A DNA stretch of 15,802 nucleotides from contig UQNQ01000033.1 in NCBI GenBank assembly GCA_900542425.1, positions 1 through 15,802 on the forward strand. Direction: 5' to 3'. The translations under genes and the position numbers were made by a program. Below, piece by piece: positions 1 to 7,602 of the stretch. The stretch's first letter is position 1; the number at the start of each line of letters is the position of its first letter. The DNA is from an uncultured Eubacteriales bacterium. Its GTDB lineage: Bacteria > Bacillota > Clostridia > Oscillospirales > CAG-272. Below the pieces are notes generated by a model. The model was not told the origin of the DNA. It ran no database searches and saw only the letters and a list, made by a program, of their open reading frames with translations.

Positions 1-93
1 TTATCATAACGCTTGAGTCGGCACTCTGCTTCGGCTATTGCGTGGCTTTCCTGCGCGTATTGATATTTTTTATATTATGAATGGGGCTAAAAA

Positions 94-975
94 ATGGAAC
101 TCACGCAGTTGAAATATTTTTACGCAGTAGCAGAAAATTTACATGTGACGAAAACGGCAGAACAGCTTCATATTGCTCAGCCCGCACTTACACAGTCCAT
201 CCGACGATTGGAGACGGAGCTTGGTTATCCTCTGTTTGCGGCAAAGGGCAGAAATATTGTGCTGACGGAATGCGGGAAATATTTAAAGGAACAGCTTGCG
301 CCGATATTGGAGCAGCTGGATCGCCTTCCGCATGAAATGGAAACTTTGGCGGCGCTGGAAAGAGAAACCATTCACATTAATGTAAATGCTGCATCCGCTG
401 TTGTGACGGAATGTATCATTGAATACCGAAGACGCAATCGAAATGTTAATTTTAAAGTTGTTCAAAATGATTCCGAGAAGATGCCTTATGATATTGATAT
501 CAATACGGAGCTTCATTATAAGGGAAAAAACAGTACTTCCCGCATTTTTACAGAGAGAATCTTTCTTGCTGTTCCGGCGGTAGGCAAATATGCGGGCAGA
601 CGGATGATTCATCTTCCTGAAGTTTCTGGAGAAGAATTTATCAGTCTTGCCGGTGTGAAAAATTTACGTACCATTTGTGATAAATTTTGCAGAGAGGCGG
701 GTTTTTCACCCAAAATTGTGTTTGAAAGCGATAATCAAAGCGCGGTTAAGAATTTGATTGCTGCCGGTGTTGGCGTTGGCTTTTGGCCGGAATTTACATG
801 GGGTGCCATGGATTCGCCTGATGTGAATTTGCTTGAGATTATCAATCCTGAATGTAAAAGAGATATTATCATTGCCTGCAATGAAAATAAAGAGGATACG
901 CGTGAGGTTAAAAATTTTTACGATTTTATAACGAATTATTTTGAAAAACTTTTCACGGCGCGTACCGGCCGTTAA
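94..975 (+). CDS. LysR-family transcriptional regulator
   Basis: A 293-residue LysR-type regulator, the usual length for the family. The N-terminus (MELTQLKYF) is the canonical start of the winged helix-turn-helix; the recognition region TAEQLHIAQPALTQSIRRLE lies at about residues 20-40. The rest (about 90-285) matches the periplasmic-binding-protein-like effector domain, with the late GVGVGFWPE segment that LysR proteins often carry. The Shine-Dalgarno is weak (GGGG at 83-86, 7 bases before the ATG). An overlapping 84-codon frame starting at 81 is a shadow. The stop lies 14 bases before rex, so the two are probably co-transcribed. The gene converges on the aromatic amino acid operon. Regulating that operon is an inference from position only; LysR genes more often control a divergent neighbour, which would lie left of the window. 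The effector is unknown. Confidence 0.9.
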   Translation: MELTQLKYFYAVAENLHVTKTAEQLHIAQPALTQSIRRLETELGYPLFAAKGRNIVLTECGKYLKEQLAPILEQLDRLPHEMETLAALERETIHINVNAASAVVTECIIEYRRRNRNVNFKVVQNDSEKMPYDIDINTELHYKGKNSTSRIFTERIFLAVPAVGKYAGRRMIHLPEVSGEEFISLAGVKNLRTICDKFCREAGFSPKIVFESDNQSAVKNLIAAGVGVGFWPEFTWGAMDSPDVNLLEIINPECKRDIIIACNENKEDTREVKNFYDFITNYFEKLFTARTGR

Positions 976-989
976 TCAAAGGAGGAAAT

Positions 990-1637
990 ATGGCTCAGAA
1001 TGAAATATCTATAGCCACCATCCAGCGTCTTCCGATTTATCTTGATTATTTGAAATCGATGACAGGTGATGCGGAATTTATTTCGGCAACGGCTCTTGCG
1101 TCGGCGCTTGGCTTCGGTGAGGTGCAGGTCAGAAAAGATTTAGCGTCAGTTTGTTCGTCCGGCAAACCGAAAATTGGGTACAATGTTGAAGAGCTGAAAT
1201 CTGAAATTGAGGAATATCTTGGCTATCATCATGCCAACAATGCCATTGTCATTGGCGCCGGAAGGCTTGGATGCGCGCTTCTCGGATATGAGGGCTTTTC
1301 TCGGTATGGACTGAATATTCTTGCCGCGTTTGATATTGATCCTTCCAAAACGGGTAAGACAGAAAATGGAAAACCGATTTATGATATGGGAGAGCTATGT
1401 GAGTTTTGTCGTCTCATGCAGGTTCAAATCGGGATCATCACTGTGCCGGCGTCCCATGCGAGACAAGCTTGCGATGCGCTTTTGAATGCCGGAATCCTTG
1501 CTATTTGGAATTTTGCTCCGGTTCATCTTGATGTTCCGGATTCCGTTATTATTAAGAATGAAAATATGGCGTGCTCGCTTGCCGTTCTTTCGACAAAGCT
1601 TGCGAAAAGACTGGAAGAAGGAAGCTCTTCTTCCTGA
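990..1637 (+). CDS. rex: Rex-type redox-sensing transcriptional repressor
   Basis: A 215-residue protein, the normal Rex length. Rex dimers sense the NADH/NAD+ ratio and repress fermentation and respiration genes when NADH is low. The N-terminal winged helix (residues 6-80) carries the family pattern ISIATIQRLPIYLDYL and EVQVRKDLASV. The Rossmann domain follows, with GAGRLG at 89-94, the acidic strand end FDIDPSK at 114-120, VPASHAR at 152-158 and the conserved WNFAPVHLDVP at 173-183. The strong site AAAGGAGG (978-985) is only 4 bases from the ATG. The gene follows the LysR gene by 14 bases and ends 6 bases before a bidirectional terminator. The serine-rich tail after residue 207 is not conserved in the family as I know it. 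Family assignment is secure; the target genes cannot be told from this window. Confidence 0.95.
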   Translation: MAQNEISIATIQRLPIYLDYLKSMTGDAEFISATALASALGFGEVQVRKDLASVCSSGKPKIGYNVEELKSEIEEYLGYHHANNAIVIGAGRLGCALLGYEGFSRYGLNILAAFDIDPSKTGKTENGKPIYDMGELCEFCRLMQVQIGIITVPASHARQACDALLNAGILAIWNFAPVHLDVPDSVIIKNENMACSLAVLSTKLAKRLEEGSSSS

Positions 1638-1643
1638 TGATAT

Positions 1644-1680
1644 AAAAAATGCGCGGATATTGATATCCGCGCATTTTTTT
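1644..1680. terminator. Bidirectional intrinsic terminator between rex and the aro operon
   Basis: A 10-bp perfect GC-rich stem GCGCGGATAT (1651-1660) / ATATCCGCGC (1663-1672), extended by A-T pairs on both sides. It is flanked by an A-run (1644-1649) and a seven-base T-run (1674-1680), so it works in both directions. It begins 6 bases after the rex stop. On the other strand the T-run overlaps the TAA stop of the DAHP synthase gene (1679-1681), so both convergent operons end on the same hairpin. Confidence 0.93.
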
Positions 1681-2707
1681 ATAATTGATCGGCTAAATCA
1701 TAAATCAGCCGTTCGGATTTTTCCCATCCGAGACATGGGTCGGTGATAGATTTTCCATATACACCCTCACCGATTTTTTGACAGCCATCCTCAATATAAC
1801 TTTCAATCATAAGTCCTTTCACGATTTTTTTGATTTCTGTATTATGGCGGCAGCTGTGAAGGATTTCCTTTGCAATACGGATCTGCTCAATATATTTTTT
1901 CCCGGAGTTGGAATGATTGGTATCGATGACAACCGCTTTGTTCTGAAGATTCTTTTCCGCGTAAACTTCGGCGAGACGCAGAAGATCTTCATAATGATAA
2001 TTCGGAAAAGCATTGCCTCGCTCATCAACGTATCCGCGCAGAATCGCATGAGCGTAAGGATTTCCTTTGCTTTGAACTTCCCAGCCTCTGTAAATGAATG
2101 CGTGGGCATGCTGAGCTGCTGTGATGGAGTTCATCATAACAGAAATATCGCCACTGGTCGGATTTTTCATGCCGACCGGAATATCCAATCCGCTGGCAGT
2201 GAGTCTGTGCTGCTGATCTTCAACAGAGCGCGCGCCGACAGCAACATAAGAAAGAATGTCGTTGAGATACCGGTGATTTTCAGGATACAGCATTTCATCG
2301 GCACAGGAAAAACCGGTTTCACGCAGAGCACGCATATGCAGCTCTCGAATGGCGATGATTCCTTTAATCAGATCGGGTTTTTCATTCGGGTTGGGCTGAT
2401 GAAGCATCCCTTTGTAACCGTCTCCGGTTGTGCGCGGCTTTCCTGTATAAATACGCGGAATAATCAGAATTTTATCCTTAACTTTTTCCTGAACACCACG
2501 CAGTCTTGAAATATAATCAAGAACACTGTCTTCAGAATCAGCGGAACAGGGACCGATAATCAGAAGAAATTTATCGGATTCACCGGTAAAAATCTTTTTG
2601 ATTTCCACATCTCGTGCTGCCTTGATGGCGGCAAGTTCGTCATTGATCGGGTATTGCTTCTTGATTTCCTGAGGAATCGGAAGCTTTCGTATAAAATCCA
2701 TATTCAT
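1679..2707 (-). CDS. aroF: DAHP synthase, AroF/G/H-like type I
   Basis: 3-Deoxy-D-arabino-heptulosonate-7-phosphate synthase, 342 residues. It joins phosphoenolpyruvate and erythrose-4-phosphate, the committed first step of the shikimate pathway, in the cytosol. The sequence is of the E. coli AroG/AroF/AroH type: IGPCS with metal-ligand Cys54, KPRTT at 90-94 for PEP binding, GARSVEDQQHR at 158-168, DTNHSN with His265, IES with Glu302 and YGKSITD with Asp323. These match the four known metal ligands (Cys, His, Glu, Asp). It is the last gene of the operon, 29 bases after tyrA. The Shine-Dalgarno AGAAGGATGG lies slightly far from the ATG. The stop codon is inside the bidirectional terminator. 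Feedback specificity (Phe, Tyr or Trp) cannot be judged safely; the symbol aroF is generic, not a claim of Tyr sensitivity. Confidence 0.95.
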   Translation of the reverse strand: MNMDFIRKLPIPQEIKKQYPINDELAAIKAARDVEIKKIFTGESDKFLLIIGPCSADSEDSVLDYISRLRGVQEKVKDKILIIPRIYTGKPRTTGDGYKGMLHQPNPNEKPDLIKGIIAIRELHMRALRETGFSCADEMLYPENHRYLNDILSYVAVGARSVEDQQHRLTASGLDIPVGMKNPTSGDISVMMNSITAAQHAHAFIYRGWEVQSKGNPYAHAILRGYVDERGNAFPNYHYEDLLRLAEVYAEKNLQNKAVVIDTNHSNSGKKYIEQIRIAKEILHSCRHNTEIKKIVKGLMIESYIEDGCQKIGEGVYGKSITDPCLGWEKSERLIYDLADQL

Positions 2708-2736
2708 AATAAAGATACCATCCTTCTGTTTTATTT

Positions 2737-3597
2737 TTATTGCTTTTTATCAAACAGAGCACGTCTGCTTGTTGAGTATCGCATCATTTCACGAAGTCCC
2801 TCTCTGTCGCCGGATTCCAACATGCCGCGGAGTCTGTCGAGTTCTTTTTCAAACAGTCCCATCTGATGGAGCAGGGCGTCGCGGTTTAAGAGAAAAAGCT
2901 CACTCCACATTTCATCATTCAGTCTTGCGATTCTCGTCAGATCACGAAAGGAATCTCCTGTGTAATCTTCCAGATGATCTGTTTTTTGACAGGTCATTAA
3001 GGAGATTGCAATACAGTGCGTAAGCTGTGAGACAAAAGCAATGATTTCATCATGCTGTGAGGGAGAGAGAACGGAGACTCTGGCAAATCCGAGGGTATGA
3101 CCAAGCTCTTCACAAAGAGCGATCGCCTTCGGGGTATTTTTTTCAGAGGGCGTAACAACGTAGTTCGCTCCCTTGAAAATGGCATCGTCACTGTTTTGTA
3201 CGCCGGATACCTCCTTGCCCGCCATCGGATGCGCTGCGATAAATTCCACGTCCGGACGGAGCATATCCTGAATGACCGGTACAATACATCCTTTGACGCC
3301 GGTTACGTCGGTGATGACCGCACCGGATTTGAAAAGATGTTGATTTTCCCGAATCCATTCTATAAAAATATGCGGATACAAGGCGAAAATAACGAGATCA
3401 GCGTCGGCAATGATGTCCGGATCAATTTCTGTTGTCCCGCGCTGAATCATTCCTTCGGACAACGCATAGTCGATAGAGCTTTTGCTTCTTGTAATAGCAG
3501 AGACATAAAAACCCTTTTTGGTGAGGGCCTTTGCATAACTTCCGCCGAGAAGTCCCATTCCGACAATTAAAATGTGTTTGGTTGTATCAAGATTCAT
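2737..3597 (-). CDS. tyrA: Prephenate dehydrogenase (tyrosine branch)
   Basis: Oxidatively decarboxylates prephenate to 4-hydroxyphenylpyruvate. 286 residues from the chosen start. The Rossmann loop GMGLLGGS lies at 13-20, DVTGVKG at 97-103, AAHPMAGKE at 121-129 with the conserved His123, SQLTH at 190-194 with a second conserved His194, and FRDLTRIA at 217-224. The reading frame extends upstream to a TTG at 3618, but GGAGGT (3606-3611) sits 8 bases before the ATG at 3597, which also puts the Rossmann strand at the usual distance. The start lies inside the aroA coding end (11-base overlap), suggesting translational coupling. No C-terminal ACT domain and no fused chorismate mutase are present, so the Tyr feedback seen in longer TyrA proteins may be lacking. 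Confidence 0.95.
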   Translation of the reverse strand: MNLDTTKHILIVGMGLLGGSYAKALTKKGFYVSAITRSKSSIDYALSEGMIQRGTTEIDPDIIADADLVIFALYPHIFIEWIRENQHLFKSGAVITDVTGVKGCIVPVIQDMLRPDVEFIAAHPMAGKEVSGVQNSDDAIFKGANYVVTPSEKNTPKAIALCEELGHTLGFARVSVLSPSQHDEIIAFVSQLTHCIAISLMTCQKTDHLEDYTGDSFRDLTRIARLNDEMWSELFLLNRDALLHQMGLFEKELDRLRGMLESGDREGLREMMRYSTSRRALFDKKQ

Positions 3598-4804
3598 GTT
3601 GGATGACCTCCGCGCCAAGTGATTTTAACAATTCAAAATATTCGGGAAGGCTTTTCTTTACCGCTTCCGCTCCGTCAAGCTCACCGCCGGTGAGGGTAAG
3701 CAGGGTAGAGAGAGCCATTACGATTCTATGATCATTGTGTCCGTACAGGACAGACTGCGGCGCATGAAATTGAATCGGGTATACGACAATGGAATCGTCA
3801 TGAACAGTAACGGATACACCGAATTTAGATAATTCCTCCGCCATTGCGGCACCTCTGTCGCTTTCCTTAATTTTCAGGCGGCGGGTTTCACGAAATACCG
3901 CGCCGTTTTTTGCGGCTGCGACTGCCATCAGAATCGGTCCGAGATCGGGGCAGTCCCCAATGTGAATGGTGGGTGTCCCTTTGGACAGCATTTCAAAAAA
4001 TTTAAGATACGCTTTGTCGCCTTGCAGTGTATTTTCTGAAAGTCCCGTGATTTCAATGTCATTCCCGAAAAGCTGCAGTGCGGCAAAGAAAGCTGCATTG
4101 GAATAATCGCCTTCTACTATCGTCTCACAGGGGCGATAGGTTTGATTCCCCGGAATCAAAAGCGTTTTGTCATCTGTCCATTTTGCCGTAATTCCAAATT
4201 CTGCAAGCGCCTCAAGCGTGAGTTCGAGATAGGAGCGGCTTTCAATCGGAGGAATAATGGATATGCTGCTGTCCGACCGGCATAAAGGGAGTGCAAAAAG
4301 AAGTCCGCTGATAAATTGACTGCTGATGTTGCCCGGAATTTTATATTCTCCGGACGACAGCTTTCCTTTTACGGTCACGGTATTGTCCGTATGCTCGTAA
4401 AAGAGTCCTTGCTCTCGGCAAATAGCTTCATAAACACCTAGTGGTCTGGAAAAAAGCTTTTTTGTTCCGGTAAGGCTGATTTTTTCTCCGCTCATCAGGC
4501 AAAGAGGAATCAAAAAGCGCAGAGTACTTCCGCTTTCACAGCAATCAAGCACTCGTTCCGGATGAATATCCCTGATACTCACTCCGGTTATTTTCACGGT
4601 ATCTCCGTGTTTTTCATATTTCACTCCGATTGCGGCAAGACATCCGAGTGTTGCCATGACATCGTCAGAATCCGAAATTCCGTGGATAATACTGACGCCG
4701 TCAGGTACCAACCCGGCACAGATCAGCATACGATGTGCCATACTTTTGGATGGAGGTGCCTGCATTTTGCCGCAAAGCGGGTGAGGAATGATTTGAATTT
4801 TCAT
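3587..4804 (-). CDS. aroA: 3-Phosphoshikimate 1-carboxyvinyltransferase (EPSP synthase)
   Basis: Transfers enolpyruvate from PEP to shikimate-3-phosphate, giving EPSP. 405 residues, slightly short of the 427 of E. coli AroA. Family motifs occur in order: PPSKSMAHR at 17-25 (substrate Lys20 and Arg25), ESGSTLRF at 90-97 in place of the common GNAGTxxR loop, SSQFISGLL at 161-169, EGDYSNAAFF at 231-240, DLGP with the catalytic-type Asp287, LKIKESDR at 310-317 and HNDHR at 356-360. The ATG overlaps the aroQ stop in an ATGA, with GGAGGG upstream. The Glu-Ser-Gly-Ser-Thr loop resembles the version I recall from other Clostridia; its effect on inhibitor sensitivity cannot be read from sequence alone. 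Confidence 0.96.
   Translation of the reverse strand: MKIQIIPHPLCGKMQAPPSKSMAHRMLICAGLVPDGVSIIHGISDSDDVMATLGCLAAIGVKYEKHGDTVKITGVSIRDIHPERVLDCCESGSTLRFLIPLCLMSGEKISLTGTKKLFSRPLGVYEAICREQGLFYEHTDNTVTVKGKLSSGEYKIPGNISSQFISGLLFALPLCRSDSSISIIPPIESRSYLELTLEALAEFGITAKWTDDKTLLIPGNQTYRPCETIVEGDYSNAAFFAALQLFGNDIEITGLSENTLQGDKAYLKFFEMLSKGTPTIHIGDCPDLGPILMAVAAAKNGAVFRETRRLKIKESDRGAAMAEELSKFGVSVTVHDDSIVVYPIQFHAPQSVLYGHNDHRIVMALSTLLTLTGGELDGAEAVKKSLPEYFELLKSLGAEVIQHES
3606..3611 (-). promoter_or_regulatory. Ribosome binding site that sets the tyrA start
   Basis: GGAGGT on the minus strand, 8 bases upstream of the ATG at 3597 and inside the aroA coding sequence. It falls inside the longer reading frame that begins with TTG at 3618, which argues against that upstream start. 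Confidence 0.8.
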
Positions 4805-5241
4805 ACAGAGTTTCCCTCCGTTTGAATCAGGAAATCGATTGCTTCAAGATAACCGTCGGTACCGTGGCCCGAAACGGTCAAAGCGCAGGCGGCGCGGATA
4901 TAACTTATTTTGCGAAAGTCCTCGCGTCCGTCAACATCAGAAATATGGACTTCCACAGTTGGGATGCCGACCGCTTTTACGGCGTCAAGCAGAGCAATGC
5001 TCGTATGAGTGTAAGCTCCCGGATTGATGACAATGCCGTCGTATACTCCGTATGCTTCTTGGATAGCGTCTACAAGCGCTCCTTCATGATTGGACTGAAA
5101 AAAGGAAATTTCAATGCCTTTTTTTTCTGCGTGAGCTTTGATTTTAGAACAGAGGTCGGCATAAGTTTCCCGTCCGTAAATAGCCGGTTCGCGGATCCCA
5201 AGCATGTTGAGATTCGGTCCGTTAATGACAAGAATTTTCAC
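4801..5241 (-). CDS. aroQ: 3-Dehydroquinate dehydratase, type II
   Basis: Dehydrates 3-dehydroquinate to 3-dehydroshikimate; type II enzymes are small dodecamers. 146 residues, the family length. The N-terminus KILVINGPNLNMLG is canonical, followed by the flexible active-site loop with Arg17 and Tyr22 (REPAIYG), FQSNHEGALVD at 48-58, INPGAYTHTS at 72-81 and EVHISD at 97-102 with the catalytic His99. The usual Asn after HIS is Asp102 here. The reading frame is open to 5409, but the upstream part encodes nothing like this family. A GTG at 5241 preceded by AGGAGG (5251-5256, 9 bases away) places the conserved N-terminus correctly. It overlaps the end of the aroE-aroK gene by 20 bases and the start of aroA by 4, indicating coupled translation. 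Confidence 0.95.
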   Translation of the reverse strand: MKILVINGPNLNMLGIREPAIYGRETYADLCSKIKAHAEKKGIEISFFQSNHEGALVDAIQEAYGVYDGIVINPGAYTHTSIALLDAVKAVGIPTVEVHISDVDGREDFRKISYIRAACALTVSGHGTDGYLEAIDFLIQTEGNSV

Positions 5242-6493
5242 GATAAAAATCCTCCTGAATGGCGTTTGCGGTATGATATACATTCTCATCGGTGACGATT
5301 TGAACATCACATGTGGTGAGATATCTCTCATAACGCTCGCGGAAACGCGCTGCAAGCGCGTCTCTGTCAAGTGCAAGCGGACGGTCGGCAGTGGGCTCAA
5401 TGTGCTCAAGTGCTCGATTTAAAAAATAGATTCTTCCTGAGCGTCTCAGCATACGGATGTTGTCATCGGAAAGAATAGCGCCGCCTCCTGTCGCGATTAC
5501 CGCCCCGGTACTGTTTGAGGCTTCCCGAATCGCCTCGGTTTCCAAATGCCGGAACCCGTCATTGCCGATTTCCGAAAAGAGCGTCGAAATCTCTTTTCCC
5601 GTATTTTTTACAATCACGGAATCCGTATCGATAAAACGGCGTCCCAGCTTTTCTGCAAGATAGAGTCCGACGGTTGTTTTTCCACTTCCAGGCATTCCGG
5701 TGAGAACAATATTTTCTTTTTCTGCACGGATCTCCGTATAGATTTTGTCCGTGAGATTGGCTTGAAAATGCTGTCCCGTGAACAGTTCCGCGGCCGCGAC
5801 AGCTTGCGCTACAAGCATATACAGCCCGCCTGCTGCCGGAATTCCGCGTGCCTGGGCACCGAGAACAAGATTCGTCCGCAGAGGATTGAAAATGACATCA
5901 ATGACTCCTCGTAGTTTTGTGAATTTTGTCAGTTCAATCGGAACTGCTTTCATTGTTTCGTTTCCGTCGGGATATGGATACATCCCGCATGGTGTCGTAT
6001 TGATAATAAAATCTGCGTCTGTATGCTCTTTCTCCGCTTGTTCATAGGTGATACATCCTGCTTTGACGTTTCTGCCTACCACGAGGATTGGATCCGCACC
6101 AAACGATTCCGCTGCTGCATGTGCGGTTAATGAGGTACCGCCGGTACCAAGAATCAGCACTTTGGCGCCGGTAAGATCAAAGCCGCTTTTCCGAATCAGT
6201 GCCTGCATGCCAAAGAAATCCGTGTTATATCCGAAAAGCTTGCCGTTACGATTGACAATCGTATTGACCGCACCAATTTTTTTTGCGATTTCGTCCATTT
6301 CAGAAAGATAGGGAATCACAGCTTGCTTGTAAGGAATGGTCACGTTGATGCCGAGAAAATCCCGTTCTTCCATAAACGCGGAAAGACGATCTTTCGGCAG
6401 TTCATGAAGCTCATAGGAATACGGTGCGATTTTGGCATGAATTTCTCCAGAGAAGCTGTGGGGAAGATGTTCTCCGATCAGTCCGTATTTCAT
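5222..6493 (-). CDS. aroE-aroK: Fused shikimate dehydrogenase-shikimate kinase
   Basis: A 423-residue bifunctional protein for two consecutive shikimate steps. Residues 1-255 are AroE (dehydroshikimate to shikimate, NADPH): the Ser pair in PHSFSG, NVTIPYK with catalytic Lys56, GAVNTI at 74-79, NTD with Asp92, the nucleotide loop LGTGGTS at 115-121, and the late GLYMLVAQA with Gln230. Residues 258-423 are AroK (shikimate + ATP to shikimate-3-phosphate): Walker A GMPGSGKTT at 266-274, DTD at 289-291, FRHLE at 314-318, ATGGGAIL at 334-341 and the lid motif ADRPL with Arg371. Both halves keep their catalytic motifs and near-normal lengths, with no stop or frame change between them, so it reads as a true fusion. 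GGAGG precedes the ATG, which overlaps the aroC stop by 4 bases. No separate aroE or aroK is seen in the window. Confidence 0.95.
   Translation of the reverse strand: MKYGLIGEHLPHSFSGEIHAKIAPYSYELHELPKDRLSAFMEERDFLGINVTIPYKQAVIPYLSEMDEIAKKIGAVNTIVNRNGKLFGYNTDFFGMQALIRKSGFDLTGAKVLILGTGGTSLTAHAAAESFGADPILVVGRNVKAGCITYEQAEKEHTDADFIINTTPCGMYPYPDGNETMKAVPIELTKFTKLRGVIDVIFNPLRTNLVLGAQARGIPAAGGLYMLVAQAVAAAELFTGQHFQANLTDKIYTEIRAEKENIVLTGMPGSGKTTVGLYLAEKLGRRFIDTDSVIVKNTGKEISTLFSEIGNDGFRHLETEAIREASNSTGAVIATGGGAILSDDNIRMLRRSGRIYFLNRALEHIEPTADRPLALDRDALAARFRERYERYLTTCDVQIVTDENVYHTANAIQEDFYRENSCH
5251..5256 (-). promoter_or_regulatory. Ribosome binding site for the GTG start of aroQ
   Basis: AGGAGG on the minus strand, 9 bases before GTG at 5241 and inside the 3' end of the aroE-aroK gene. 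It decides the aroQ start against longer in-frame alternatives reaching 5409. Confidence 0.8.
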
Positions 6494-7602
6494 ATGTTTC
6501 CTCCGTTTTTTGTCCCCGTCAGAAAATCCGTTCCGAAGCGAAGTGCCAGCATATCGCAGAGTGCGAGCGCTGTTACGCTGTCAATTACGATGCGCGCCCG
6601 GTGAACAACTGCCGGATCGTGTCTGCCGTGAAGAATAAGTTCTGTATTTTCTTTTTTTATAAAATCAACAGTATGTTGTGCTTTATAAATGGACGGCGTT
6701 GGTTTGACAGCGCAGCGGAAGAGAAGCGGCATGCCGTTTGAAATTCCGCCGAGAATGCCGCCGCACCGGTTTGTATCGGTTTTCACTATGCCGTTTTCCA
6801 TGGAAAAAAGATCATTTGCCTGGCTTCCGTGCATGCCTGCAAGAGCAAAACCGTCTCCAAATTCCACTCCTTTTATTGCGGGAACGGAAAAAAGAATATG
6901 GGAAAGTATGCTTTCCAGTGAATCAAACCAAGGCTCACCGATTCCCGCAGGCAGTCCTGTGACGGCAGTTTCAAGGATCCCGCCGACACTGTCGCCGTCT
7001 TTTTTTGCTTCTGAAATTGCCTGTTTCATCTTTTCTGCTTGATTTGCATCCAGCACGGCAAACGGCATATGGGAAAGCGCTTCGATATCGCAGTTGTAGT
7101 CAAGGAACTCGCGATCGAGAATGCCGGCACAGGCTTTCATGTGAGTTCCGATGCGGATGCCGCAACCGGAGAGTGCAGTGATGGCAACGGCTCCTGCCGC
7201 GACAAGTCCTGCAGTGATTCTGCCTGAAAAATGCCCACCGCCCCGCGGATCGGAATTTCCGTGATATTTACAATATGCCGTATAATCGGCATGTCCCGGT
7301 CTTGCCACGGTTTTTATGCTGTCATAATCCGCGCTGCGCGTATCGGAATTTTCAATGAGAAAAACGATTGGCGTTCCCGTGGTTTTTCCTTCAAAAACGC
7401 CGCTTATCACTTTTACGGTATCTGGTTCTTTTCTTGCGGTGGAAAGAGAAGAAACGGATTTCCGATATGACATTTGCTGTTCGATGAATTCCGGATCGAC
7501 CGGAATTCCCGGCGCCATACCGTCCAGAACAGCGCCGACTGCCGGACCGTGGCTTTCTCCGAAGAGCGTGACGGAAACGCTTTCGCCAAATGTATTTTTC
7601 AT
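6490..7602 (-). CDS. aroC: Chorismate synthase
   Basis: Converts EPSP to chorismate by 1,4-anti-elimination of phosphate with reduced FMN as cofactor. 370 residues, the usual length. Signature segments: FGESHGPAVG at 14-23, RPGHADY at 101-107, DPRGGGHFSGR at 118-128, GGILGGISNGMP in the C-terminal half and GRHDPAVVHRA near residues 323-333. AAAGGAGG lies 10 bases before the ATG. The gene overlaps both neighbours through ATGA junctions (aroB upstream, aroE-aroK downstream). The protein has no recognisable flavin reductase domain, so reduced FMN must come from elsewhere, as in typical monofunctional bacterial enzymes. Confidence 0.96.
   Translation of the reverse strand: MKNTFGESVSVTLFGESHGPAVGAVLDGMAPGIPVDPEFIEQQMSYRKSVSSLSTARKEPDTVKVISGVFEGKTTGTPIVFLIENSDTRSADYDSIKTVARPGHADYTAYCKYHGNSDPRGGGHFSGRITAGLVAAGAVAITALSGCGIRIGTHMKACAGILDREFLDYNCDIEALSHMPFAVLDANQAEKMKQAISEAKKDGDSVGGILETAVTGLPAGIGEPWFDSLESILSHILFSVPAIKGVEFGDGFALAGMHGSQANDLFSMENGIVKTDTNRCGGILGGISNGMPLLFRCAVKPTPSIYKAQHTVDFIKKENTELILHGRHDPAVVHRARIVIDSVTALALCDMLALRFGTDFLTGTKNGGNI

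Noticed and set aside
38..76. Promoter for the LysR-rex pair (TTGCGT with TGATAT at 17 bases, or TATATT further on)
   Set aside because: The elements are weak and mutually inconsistent; the true promoter may lie partly outside the window.
1778..2509. A 243-codon open frame antisense to the DAHP synthase gene
   Set aside because: It lies wholly inside aroF on the opposite strand, has no ribosome binding site that I can see and no recognisable domain; long antisense frames are common opposite genes with biased codon use.
5457..6604. Series of plus-strand open frames opposite aroE-aroK
   Set aside because: All are shadows of the fusion gene on the other strand, without start signals or recognisable products.
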